Shown in pieces: positions 1-7,739 of a stretch of DNA of 64,000 nt. A model generated the notes under the pieces. That model saw nothing but the letters and a program-made list of their open reading frames with translations, did no database searches and was not told the DNA's origin. The position numbers and the translations under genes are program-made. The stretch lies in the NCBI RefSeq assembly GCF_031451695.1, contig NZ_JARWAM010000003.1, positions 62,001-126,000 of the forward strand, given 5' to 3'. This stretch comes from Franzmannia qiaohouensis. GTDB lineage: Bacteria > Pseudomonadota > Gammaproteobacteria > Pseudomonadales > Halomonadaceae. Each line of letters begins with the position of its first letter. Position 1 is the stretch's first letter.

Positions 1-1729
1 GATGGTCGAACGTATCGAGGTGATTCACGGCGCCAGCGCTGAGCACGGCCTGGGCGCCACGGGCGGCCTGATCAACTTCGTCACACGGCGCGGCAGCGGC
101 GCAGGGATCAACCAGCACGCCGGGGTCAGCCTGACCAGCGATGACGACTTCGAGTCCGAGGGTTTCGGCTACAAGCTGGACTACCGTCTCAGCGGTCAGA
201 GCGGCGACTGGGATTACCTGGGTGCCATCAGCCGTCAGCAGCGCGGCGTCTTTTTCGATGGCAACGACGAGATCGTGGGTATTGCCTACCCGGGGGAACT
301 GCAGAACTCCATCAGCCATGACCTGTTCGGCAAGCTCGGCTACTGGATCGACGACGATCAGAATATCGAAGTATCTCTCAAGCATTTCGACCTTGAGGAA
401 GGCGATGATTACGTGCCGGTGATCGGAGACCGCGCCGCGGGAATCCCCACCTCGGCACGCCGGGGCAATCCCGATGGCGATCCCGGCTTCAACCAGGTCA
501 GCATGGCACGCCTCTCCTACTCGCATGCGGACTGGCTTGGCAATGCGCTGGATGCGCAGATCTATCGGCAACGTTTTCGCGCCCAGTTCGCCACTACGCC
601 CTTCTTCCCCTACCTGGATGCATCGGGCGATACCCGCTACGACCAGACCCGTAACGAGTCGGACAAGCTGGGTGGCAAGTTCACCATCAGCCGTGACGGC
701 CTGCTGGACGACCGCCTGAAACTGACCACCGGTATTGATGTACTACAGGACGAGACGCGGCAAGTGCTGGCCCACACCGACCGCACCTATGTACCGGAAA
801 CCCAGTTCCGTAACTACGCCGCCTTTGTGCAGGGCGACGTCAGCCTGACCGAATCGCTGAGCCTGCACTCCGGGGTGCGCTACGAGTACGCCGAACTGGA
901 CGTCGATACCTTCTCGACCATCGATCGCAGCAATGTCACCCAGGACAACGTTAGCGTTGAGGGCGGCACCCCCACCTTCAATGAAACCCTCTACAACCTG
1001 GGTCTGGTCTACCAGGCCACCGACTGGGCGCAGCTGTATGCCAATTACTCCCAGGGTTTCGGCATGCCCGATGTGGGCCGGGTACTGCGCGGCATCGACA
1101 CGCCCGGGCAGGATATCGACTCGCTGCTGCAGCTCCAGCCTATCGTCACCGATAATCGCGAGATCGGAGCACGCTTCAACTGGGAGCGTTACGGTCTCGA
1201 AATTAGCTACTACGAGTCCAACTCCGACTACGGCGAACGCCTCACGGAACAGAACGGCACCTTCGCTGGCAGCCGCGAGCGGACCGAAATCCAGGGGGTA
1301 GAGGTCACCGGCGAGATGCAACTCGGCGACGCTCACGACCTGCGCCTCTCTTATGCCCATGCCCAGGGCAAGTCGGATACCACCGGCGATGGCCGCGTCG
1401 ATACCAAACTGACCGGGATCAATATCGCACCGGACACGCTGCGTCTTGGCTGGAGCGCGGCATGGAGCGACCGACTCTCTTCGCACCTGCAGGCCAGCTA
1501 CTACTTCGACCGCAGCGTCGATAATCCAGAACTCGAGTTCGACGGCTACGGCCTGATCGATGCCTCGCTGGGATACCGCCTACCCGCGGGTAAGCTCTCC
1601 TTCGGTATCGAGAACCTGACCGACAAGGAGTACATAACCTACTACTCCCAGTCGGCGCGGGTCAGCGACGAATACTATTTCACCGGTCGTGGACGCACCC
1701 TGACTCTCGGCTATCAGCTGGATTTCTGA
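1..1729 (+). CDS. TonB-dependent siderophore receptor (5' end outside window)
   Basis: Outer-membrane receptor that imports a ferric siderophore using TonB energy. The window begins inside the plug domain: the first visible residues (VERIEVIHGASAEHGLGATG) are the typical end of a plug, followed by GGLINFVTRR. About 575 residues remain, forming the beta-barrel with alternating aromatic strands and the terminal F of outer-membrane proteins (GYQLDF). The signal peptide, TonB box and start codon lie upstream and cannot be seen. The plug ending and barrel resemble the IutA/PvuA/RhtA branch that handles citrate-based siderophores, but the ligand is not certain. It converges on a FecBCD-like ABC operon, and a strong terminator lies between them. 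Confidence 0.9.
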   Translation, partial: MVERIEVIHGASAEHGLGATGGLINFVTRRGSGAGINQHAGVSLTSDDDFESEGFGYKLDYRLSGQSGDWDYLGAISRQQRGVFFDGNDEIVGIAYPGELQNSISHDLFGKLGYWIDDDQNIEVSLKHFDLEEGDDYVPVIGDRAAGIPTSARRGNPDGDPGFNQVSMARLSYSHADWLGNALDAQIYRQRFRAQFATTPFFPYLDASGDTRYDQTRNESDKLGGKFTISRDGLLDDRLKLTTGIDVLQDETRQVLAHTDRTYVPETQFRNYAAFVQGDVSLTESLSLHSGVRYEYAELDVDTFSTIDRSNVTQDNVSVEGGTPTFNETLYNLGLVYQATDWAQLYANYSQGFGMPDVGRVLRGIDTPGQDIDSLLQLQPIVTDNREIGARFNWERYGLEISYYESNSDYGERLTEQNGTFAGSRERTEIQGVEVTGEMQLGDAHDLRLSYAHAQGKSDTTGDGRVDTKLTGINIAPDTLRLGWSAAWSDRLSSHLQASYYFDRSVDNPELEFDGYGLIDASLGYRLPAGKLSFGIENLTDKEYITYYSQSARVSDEYYFTGRGRTLTLGYQLDF

Positions 1730-1766
1730 CGCCTCGCCCGTGTCCGGGGCTTGGCTTACTGCTTGA

Positions 1767-1792
1767 CGGCGCCTTCGGGCGCCGCTTTTTTT
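1767..1792 (+). terminator. Rho-independent terminator with TTCG tetraloop
   Basis: A 7-bp GC stem (CGGCGCC / GGCGCCG) closes a TTCG loop and is followed by CTTTTTTT. It lies 38 bases after the receptor stop codon. It is a textbook intrinsic terminator for the receptor gene. The facing permease gene ends 14 bases further on. Confidence 0.9.
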
Positions 1793-1805
1793 GCGGACAA
1801 GACCT

Positions 1806-2837
1806 TCAGCGCCAGCGATACAGCAGGTAGACGAAGAACGGCGCGCCGATGCCGGCGACGAAGATACCCGCTGGCAGGTCTCGGGGCAGGAAAGCGACCC
1901 GACCGAGCAGATCGGCATGCAGCACGATCAGCGCACCGATAAGGGCTGACACCGGCACCAGCCCGGTATGCCCGCGTACGCCCAGCCTTCGAGCGATATG
2001 CGGCGCGAGCAGGCCGACGAAGCTCAGCCCGCCGGCAAACGCCACCGCGGCACCGGCCAGCGCCACGGCCAGCAACAGCAGGGCCAGGCGACTGCCCTGC
2101 AGCGCCGCGCCCAGCCCAACCGCCAGTTCATCACCGAGCGCCATGACATCCAGGCGTCGCGCCAATACCAGCGCCAGGGGCAAGCCCACCAGCGCCCAGG
2201 GGGCAAGCCCTGCCACCTCTCGCCACTGGGCGGCGTAGAGGCTGCCGGTTAGCCATACGTAGGCGCGCATGGCCGTGGTATCGGTGCTGAGCACCAACAG
2301 CAGCGTGGTGCCCGCACCGAGTGCTGCGGCGATGCCAACGCCGATCAACACCAAGCGTGCCGGGGTCACACCGCGCCCGGTGAGGGCGACGATGGCCAGT
2401 GCCACCAGCAGTGCACCGCACAGTGCCGCCAGGGGCAGCCAGGCTTCGCCCAGTGCCGTACCGCCCAGCGCCAGGAAGCTGACCGCCGCCAGCGAAGCGC
2501 CGCCGGTAATGCCGATCACATCCGGCGAGGCCAGGGGGTTGCGCACCAGCCCCTGTAGCAGCAGCCCGGCCACCCCCAGGCAGGCACCGATGAGGATCGC
2601 CAGTACCACCCGGGGCAGGCGGATCTCGTGAATAATCAGGGCGATATCGCTGCGCCGGGGAACCACCAGCGCCTCCAGCACCGCGCCAGGCGATGTCGCC
2701 TGACTACCCAGACTCAGCGAAGCCAGGGCACTGGCAGCGAGCGCCAGGGTCAGCAGCAGCGTCACCACCAGGGTGCGGCGCTCCAGGCGCAGGGAGACTC
2801 TTCCATCGGCAGTGCGCACGAGCACGGGGTGGCTCAT
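1806..2837 (-). CDS. FecCD-family iron-siderophore ABC permease (second of pair)
   Basis: Inner-membrane permease of 343 aa that forms a heterodimer with the neighbouring permease to move a ferric siderophore from periplasm to cytoplasm. It shows the FecCD family core (NPLASPDVIGITGGAS, then GLLAPHIARRLGVRGH and LPRDLPAGIFVAGIGAPFFVYLL) and about nine to ten hydrophobic segments. The ATG at 2837 was chosen because it overlaps the stop of the upstream permease by 4 bases (ATGA coupling). The longer frame upstream of it is antisense-type GC-rich read-through. It is the last gene of a three-gene minus-strand operon: binding protein, permease, permease. Confidence 0.9.
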   Translation of the reverse strand: MSHPVLVRTADGRVSLRLERRTLVVTLLLTLALAASALASLSLGSQATSPGAVLEALVVPRRSDIALIIHEIRLPRVVLAILIGACLGVAGLLLQGLVRNPLASPDVIGITGGASLAAVSFLALGGTALGEAWLPLAALCGALLVALAIVALTGRGVTPARLVLIGVGIAAALGAGTTLLLVLSTDTTAMRAYVWLTGSLYAAQWREVAGLAPWALVGLPLALVLARRLDVMALGDELAVGLGAALQGSRLALLLLAVALAGAAVAFAGGLSFVGLLAPHIARRLGVRGHTGLVPVSALIGALIVLHADLLGRVAFLPRDLPAGIFVAGIGAPFFVYLLYRWR

Positions 2838-3838
2838 GGGACCAGGCTCCGGCGGCGGGCGAGATAGAGGAAGAACGGCGTGCCGAGCAGTGCCGTCATC
2901 ACCCCGACCGGTACCTCCTGGGGCGGCATGACAAAGCGCGCCAGGGTATCGGCTCCCAGCAGCAGGCCGGCACCGAGCAAGGCACAGCCGGGCAGCACCC
3001 AGCGATGGTCGCGGCCGAACAGCGCACGCACCATGTGCGGCACGATCAGCCCGACGAAGCCGATCATGCCGGCCAGCGCCACCGAGCTTCCCGCCAACAC
3101 GATGACCACCGCCCCCGCCAGTAGCCTGACCCGGCCGGTGCGCTGGCCAAGCCCCTTGACCACCTCGTCGTCCAGCACCAGCAGGTTGAGCTGGCGGACC
3201 AGCAGCAGGCAGATAGCGGCGGCGACCAGGAAGAACGGCAGCAGCGGCAGCAGCATGTCCAGGCCGCGCCCCGCCACCGAGCCCGCCAGCCACAGCAGCA
3301 GGCTCTCGAAGCCCTCCTGGTCGACGATCAAGAGTCCCTGGGCCAGCGAAACGAACAAGGCCGTGACCGCCACACCGCCCAGCACCACCCGCACCGGCGA
3401 AAAGCCGCCATCGCGGCCACGCCCCAACAGCGTGACCAGCAGTGCCGCTACCAGGGCGCCGAGGAAGGCTACCCAGGCCAGCGCCATGGGCGAACGCAGG
3501 GCGAAGACACTGCTTGCCACCACCACGAAGCACATGGCGCCAGCATTGATGCCGAGAATGCTCGGTGCCGCCAGAGCGTTGCGCGTCAGGGTCTGCATCA
3601 GTGCGCCAGCCACCGCCAGGCTGGCCCCCACCAAGGCGGCGATCAGCGCGCGGGGCAGGCGTTCGGTACGCAGGATCAGGTGGTGCACCGACCCCGGGTC
3701 GGGCGCAAGAAAGGCCTCCACCAGGGTGGCCGGCGCAATCGCAGTGGCACCCAGTGCCAGGCTGGCAAGGCCGGCGGCAAGCGCCAACAGCGCCCCTGCC
3801 ATCAATCCCAGCAGCCTGGCCGAGGAAGTGGTCAGCAT
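2834..3838 (-). CDS. FecCD-family iron-siderophore ABC permease (first of pair)
   Basis: Inner-membrane permease subunit of 334 aa. Family hallmarks are visible: RTERLPRALIAALVGASLAV near the N terminus, NALAAPSILGINAGA, GLIVPHMVRALFGRDHR, and PPQEVPVGVMTALLGTPFF at the C terminus. The ATG at 3838 gives the usual short cytoplasmic N terminus followed by the first membrane span. It overlaps the end of the binding-protein gene by 7 bases, and its stop overlaps the next permease start, so the three genes are translationally coupled. It works with the FecE-like ATPase encoded divergently at 4856. Confidence 0.9.
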   Translation of the reverse strand: MLTTSSARLLGLMAGALLALAAGLASLALGATAIAPATLVEAFLAPDPGSVHHLILRTERLPRALIAALVGASLAVAGALMQTLTRNALAAPSILGINAGAMCFVVVASSVFALRSPMALAWVAFLGALVAALLVTLLGRGRDGGFSPVRVVLGGVAVTALFVSLAQGLLIVDQEGFESLLLWLAGSVAGRGLDMLLPLLPFFLVAAAICLLLVRQLNLLVLDDEVVKGLGQRTGRVRLLAGAVVIVLAGSSVALAGMIGFVGLIVPHMVRALFGRDHRWVLPGCALLGAGLLLGADTLARFVMPPQEVPVGVMTALLGTPFFLYLARRRSLVP

Positions 3839-4758
3839 TGTCCACTCTCCCCTTGGCGCACGGCATCGTGCAGCTCGTAGTGGTCGTAGAGCTCGTCCAG
3901 CAGCCGATGGGCGGCCAGGATGCCGGCGCCCATGCTCCAGATCACCGGGTCGACGTAATAGACCCGCTCCCGCTCGACCGCCTCCAGGCGTCGCCACAGA
4001 GGATGCGCCGTCCACTCGCGATGCAGCTCGGCCACCGCCGCATCGTCGCGCATGAAGACGAAGATCGCATCGGCATCCAGGGCCGGCAGGGTTTCACGGC
4101 TGACCAACTTGATGCCCCAACCGCTGCCCTGCTGCCCTGACGGTCGCTGGAACCCCAGTTGATCAAGAACATGGCGAGCGAAGCCGTCGTAGTAGAGACG
4201 CACATGGTCGCCGCGAAAGCTCACCACCGAGACCCGCTGAGGCCAGGCATCGCCCAATCGGGCCTCGGCGCGGCAGCGAAAGTCGGCCACCCGTGACCGC
4301 CAGTCGGCGAGCCATTCACGGGCCTCGGTCTCGCGCCCGGATGCCTCGCCCATCAGCTCGAGCATGGCCTCGAAGTCATGGGCGCTGTCGGCCAGTAGCG
4401 TGGGCGCGATACGCGACAGCAGCGGGTAGACCCCGGCATGGCGATATCGGGCACCTACGATCAGATCGGGCGCGAGCCCCGCCACCGCCTCCAGGTCCGG
4501 CTGGGTCTCAAGCCCCAGGTAACGCACATCGGCAGGCAGCTCGTCGCGCAGGTAACGATACATGGGGCGCTCAAGCCACGACTCGACCACCCCGACCGGT
4601 TCGAGTCCCAGCGCCAGCGCGCTGTCCGTGGCGCCCTGGTAGAGCGTCACGATGCGCTGGGGCCGCTCATCAGGCAGCGGCACCTGGGCACTGGCACCCG
4701 CAACAGGCTGAAGGCTCAATGCAGCAAGCAGCAGCAAGGCATTGGCAGATGGCCGCAT
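3832..4758 (-). CDS. Periplasmic iron-siderophore binding protein (FecB/YfiY-like)
   Basis: Solute-binding protein of 308 aa that delivers a ferric siderophore to the FecCD-type permeases. The ATG at 4758 gives a clean signal peptide (MRPSANALLLLAALSLQ...ASA) of about 24 residues. The longer frame from 4806 would add a non-signal stretch. The mature part begins with the family pattern RIVTLYQGATDSALALGLEPVGV, followed by LEAVAGLAPDLIVGA. The SBP-of-FecBCD type with YfiY-like wording suggests hydroxamate/citrate siderophores, but the ligand is inferred. A Fur-box-like site lies about 60 bases upstream in the divergent promoter region. Confidence 0.85.
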   Translation of the reverse strand: MRPSANALLLLAALSLQPVAGASAQVPLPDERPQRIVTLYQGATDSALALGLEPVGVVESWLERPMYRYLRDELPADVRYLGLETQPDLEAVAGLAPDLIVGARYRHAGVYPLLSRIAPTLLADSAHDFEAMLELMGEASGRETEAREWLADWRSRVADFRCRAEARLGDAWPQRVSVVSFRGDHVRLYYDGFARHVLDQLGFQRPSGQQGSGWGIKLVSRETLPALDADAIFVFMRDDAAVAELHREWTAHPLWRRLEAVERERVYYVDPVIWSMGAGILAAHRLLDELYDHYELHDAVRQGESGQC

Positions 4759-4818
4759 GGGATAGCACTCGACACTGGATGGACACAAAGGCGGCGAAGG
4801 TGACACACTTACGCCAAT

Positions 4819-4841
4819 TAATGCAAACCATTATCATAAGG
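4819..4841. promoter_or_regulatory. Fur-box-like site in divergent ABC-transporter promoter
   Basis: The stretch AATGCAAACCATTATCATAA (read on the other strand as a TGATAATGGTTTGCATT core) closely follows the Fur consensus built from GATAAT-type hexamers. It lies between the binding-protein gene (minus) and the ATPase gene (plus), 15-40 bases before the latter start. It is expected to repress both units when iron is plentiful. No footprint is possible from sequence alone. Confidence 0.65.
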
Positions 4842-4855
4842 GATGCGATTCCTTC

Positions 4856-5683
4856 ATGCCCACCCACCGCCTGTGCAGCGAAGGCCTAACCGCCGGCTAC
4901 GAGGACCGCCGCGTCCTCGAGAACGTCGATTTCCGTGTTGCCGAAGGGCGTCTCACGGTGCTGCTGGGCCCCAACGGCAGCGGCAAGTCCACGCTGCTCA
5001 AGACCCTGGCCCGTACGCTGACGCCCCACAGAGGCCGTGTGTTGCTCGACGGCCAGGAGATACACCGTTACCGCACCCGCGATGTCGCCCACCGCCTGGG
5101 CATCCTGCCCCAGAGCCCCACGGCACCGGAGGGCATGACGGTACGCGAGCTGGTCGGCATGGGACGTTTTCCCCATCAGCGGCTGTGGCGGCAATGGTCG
5201 AGGCAGGACGAAGCGGCGGTAGCGGAAGCCATGGCGGTGGCACGGGTCGCAGACCTTGCCGAGCGCTCGGTGGACGCCCTTTCCGGCGGCCAGCGCCAAC
5301 GCTGCTGGATCGCCATGGTGCTGGCCCAGAACACCGATCTCATCCTGCTCGACGAGCCGACCACCTTTCTCGACCTCAAGGTTCAGGTCGATCTGCTGGA
5401 GCTGCTGGTACGGCTGGCCCACGAACGTGGCCGTACCCTGCTGGTGGTGCTGCACGATCTCAACCTGGCCGCCGCCCATGCCGACGTGCTGGTGATGATG
5501 CGCAACGGTCGCATCGAACATAGCGGCCCCCCGGAGTCGGTCTTTACCGCGGCAAACCTGAAGCGTGTCTTCGACCTCGAGGCCGAGGTGATCAATGCCC
5601 CCAGTACCGGCCGACCGGTCTGCATCCCAGCCTTGGGCAGTGCCGTCTCTCCCGTCAAACGCAAGGAGGAGCTTTCTGCATGA
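4856..5683 (+). CDS. FecE/FhuC-type iron-siderophore ABC transporter ATPase
   Basis: ATP-binding subunit of 275 aa that powers siderophore uptake with the FecBCD-like proteins encoded divergently. Walker A is GPNGSGKST at residues 38-46, the Q-loop is LPQ near 84-86, the ABC signature LSGGQ is at 142-146, and Walker B LILLDEP is at 162-168, followed by the switch His in VLHDLN. The family length is about 255-275 aa, so the gene is complete. Its TGA overlaps the ATG of the sucrase/ferredoxin-like gene by 4 bases, so the two are co-translated. Confidence 0.93.
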   Translation: MPTHRLCSEGLTAGYEDRRVLENVDFRVAEGRLTVLLGPNGSGKSTLLKTLARTLTPHRGRVLLDGQEIHRYRTRDVAHRLGILPQSPTAPEGMTVRELVGMGRFPHQRLWRQWSRQDEAAVAEAMAVARVADLAERSVDALSGGQRQRCWIAMVLAQNTDLILLDEPTTFLDLKVQVDLLELLVRLAHERGRTLLVVLHDLNLAAAHADVLVMMRNGRIEHSGPPESVFTAANLKRVFDLEAEVINAPSTGRPVCIPALGSAVSPVKRKEELSA

Positions 5684-6618
5684 GCACCACCCAGCATTTC
5701 TGTGCGCGGGAGAGCCTTGCGCTAGGGGACCCACTGGCGGGCAGTGCCGCACACGCCGAGCGCAACCTGCTGCTCAGCTGGCCGCGCCCTAAATGGCAGC
5801 GCAGCCTGCGCCAGGCCAGCGACATGTGTGGCGAAGTGTCGGCAAAACTCGAGGCCATTGCCGAGGCGGGGCGGCGGGTCAACCTGATTCATCGGCGTGA
5901 CCAACCCAGTGCACGTCACTGCCTCTACCTGATGCCGGAGAATCGCCGTTTCGAAGTGACACGCGACGAACTGTCGGCTTTCCTGGCCGCGCTGGAGCGG
6001 AACGAGCCGCTCGCGCACTGGGAGGTCTCCCCGCCCGACGGGGCGCTGCTGCTGTGCTGCACCCATGGCAAGAAGGACAAGTGTTGCGCCAAGTTTGGCT
6101 ATGCCGCCTACAAGGCCCTGAACACAGCAGTAGCGGAGAGTGGCCTGCCGTTCGAGGTATGGGAGAGCACCCACCTGGGCGGCTGCCGCTTGGCAGCCAG
6201 TGCCGTGGTTTTTCCCGCCCTGCGCAAGTACGGCCGCATCGGCAACGAAGACGCACTGCTGCTACTCGAAAGCGAGATGGCGGACCGCCCCTACCTGCCC
6301 TGCTACCGCGGCGATTCCCGGCTCAGCCCGGTGCAGCAGTGCGCCCAGGTCGCGGCACTGGAGTGGCTGGCCTCACGAAGCATTCATGCTGACGTGTCGG
6401 TGGCCCAACCAAGCAATGAGCAGGCATCGAACCAAGGATGGATAACGATAGATTGGCGTTGCGCAAGCGACACGGGGCGACTCACAGTGCGCTGCGAGTC
6501 CAGGACGATCCAGCGCTACGACACCTGTGCCGACCTTGCCGCGGGCTCGTCCTCAGCGAGCCAAGTGTGGATGGCCACCCAGGTCATGGTCACCGGAAGT
6601 GGCGTACTGCACTCTTGA
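5680..6618 (+). CDS. Sucrase/ferredoxin-like (Apd1-type) [2Fe-2S] protein
   Basis: 312-aa cytosolic protein of the Suc_Fer-like family, a thioredoxin-fold ferredoxin related to yeast Apd1. Candidate cluster ligands are C127 and C136 (C-x8-C, in CCTHGKKDKCCAKFG) and H165 with C169 in HLGGC. Family members such as Apd1 use two Cys and two His in the H-x3-H arrangement; here the last His is Cys. C126 and C135 are adjacent extra cysteines. It is translationally coupled to the siderophore ABC ATPase and followed by a fhuD-like gene. A role in reducing ferric siderophore or donating electrons for it is plausible, but this is inference from context. Confidence 0.8.
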   Translation: MSTTQHFCARESLALGDPLAGSAAHAERNLLLSWPRPKWQRSLRQASDMCGEVSAKLEAIAEAGRRVNLIHRRDQPSARHCLYLMPENRRFEVTRDELSAFLAALERNEPLAHWEVSPPDGALLLCCTHGKKDKCCAKFGYAAYKALNTAVAESGLPFEVWESTHLGGCRLAASAVVFPALRKYGRIGNEDALLLLESEMADRPYLPCYRGDSRLSPVQQCAQVAALEWLASRSIHADVSVAQPSNEQASNQGWITIDWRCASDTGRLTVRCESRTIQRYDTCADLAAGSSSASQVWMATQVMVTGSGVLHS

Positions 6619-6637
6619 CCCCTATCCGAGTCACTTC

Positions 6638-7534
6638 ATGCCCGTAATGCTTCCTGGATCTCGCTACTCGTCCCCCTCTCGGCGCCTGGCCGGGATACTC
6701 GGCTGGCTATGGCTGGCAGCCACCCCGGCCGTGGCCAGTAGTGGTGCAGGCCTGGCCACGCTCGACTGGACCCTGGCCGAGACCCTGGTGGCCCTTGAGG
6801 CGCCGCCCCGCGGCGTGGCCCAGGTCGGCGCCTATCACGAGTGGGTCGGCGCGCCCCGCCTAACCAACCAGGTAATCGACCTGGGCCTGCGCTCCCAGCC
6901 CAATACCGAGCTGCTGGCGCATCTAGCCCCCGCGCATATCGCCATCTCGCCGATGTTCGCCAACCTGACCCCGCGCTTGAGCAAAATCGGGCAGGTCGCC
7001 ACCTTCAGCCTCTACACAGGGAAACAGGAGGCCTGGGATGAGGCGGTGGCCCTGACACACGCACTTGGAGAGGTAACCGGGCGCCCCGCTGCTGCCGAAT
7101 CGCTGGTCGAGGAGACCGCAGCGCATATTGAGTCGCTGCGCCAAGGGTTGCCCCAGGGCATCCCCCCACTATTGATCATCCAGTTCATGGACGACCGGCA
7201 CGTGCGCGTCTTTGGCGAGCACTCGCTATACCAGGCGGTACTGGAACGGCTTGAACTGGAGAATGCTTGGCAGGAGCAGACCAACGCCTGGGGCTTCAGT
7301 CTCGTCGGCCTCGAGCGCCTGATCACCCTCGATGCTCAGCTGGTGGTGATAGAGCCCTACCCGACCGGCATCGCAGAGAAGCTCCCCCGTAGTGCGCTAT
7401 GGCAGCACCTGCCCAGCGTCCGCGACGGCACCTGGCTTACCCTGCCGCCGGCGTGGAGCTTCGGCGCCCTGCCCTCGGCCCGCCGTTTCGCCGAGCTTCT
7501 GGCAGCCGCCCTGGCTGTCGCCCCCGAGGCCTGA
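6638..7534 (+). CDS. fhuD: FhuD-like periplasmic ferric-hydroxamate binding protein
   Basis: 298-aa periplasmic binding protein. The ATG at 6638 gives an N-terminal basic region (SRYSSPSRR) and hydrophobic core ending ATPAVASS, a normal signal peptide. The longer frame overlaps the upstream gene and lacks one. The pattern LRSQPNTELLAHLAPAHIAI followed by a discussion-free TFSLYTGK stretch matches FhuD (PNLELL...KP, then a ...F..SDGK-like segment). It would hand ferric aerobactin and other hydroxamates to FhuB. It starts 19 bases after the sucrase/ferredoxin-like gene and precedes iutA. The rest of FhuBC is encoded 10-14 kb downstream. Confidence 0.8.
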   Translation: MPVMLPGSRYSSPSRRLAGILGWLWLAATPAVASSGAGLATLDWTLAETLVALEAPPRGVAQVGAYHEWVGAPRLTNQVIDLGLRSQPNTELLAHLAPAHIAISPMFANLTPRLSKIGQVATFSLYTGKQEAWDEAVALTHALGEVTGRPAAAESLVEETAAHIESLRQGLPQGIPPLLIIQFMDDRHVRVFGEHSLYQAVLERLELENAWQEQTNAWGFSLVGLERLITLDAQLVVIEPYPTGIAEKLPRSALWQHLPSVRDGTWLTLPPAWSFGALPSARRFAELLAAALAVAPEA

Positions 7535-7647
7535 GGCTATGCTGATTCTCTTGTAACGCCGACCGACCGTCGCATCGAGCCTATGCCGGCACTGGCACCC
7601 CACCGCATCACGATCGGCGGAATGTAATCCTTCCCGCTCCCATTAAT

Positions 7648-7672
7648 ACGAATGAGTATCATTGATATTATA
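7648..7672. promoter_or_regulatory. Fur-box-like site upstream of iutA
   Basis: GAATGAGTATCATTGATATT at 7650-7669 resembles the 19-bp Fur consensus (overlapping ATGA/TCAT hexamers) and lies in an AT-rich patch about 70-90 bases before the iutA start. The rest of the gap between fhuD and iutA (7535-7739) shows no ORF. Confidence 0.7.
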
Positions 7673-7739
7673 TTTAGCAATGCTATGCTTGCCTACTCCC
7701 AGCAATAACCATTCACATCTTCCAGGCAAGGGAACCCCC

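Noticed and set aside
1806..3866. 686-codon frame spanning two permease genes
   Set aside because: Its first half is out of phase with the real upstream permease. Only the part from 2837 to 1806 is FecCD-like.
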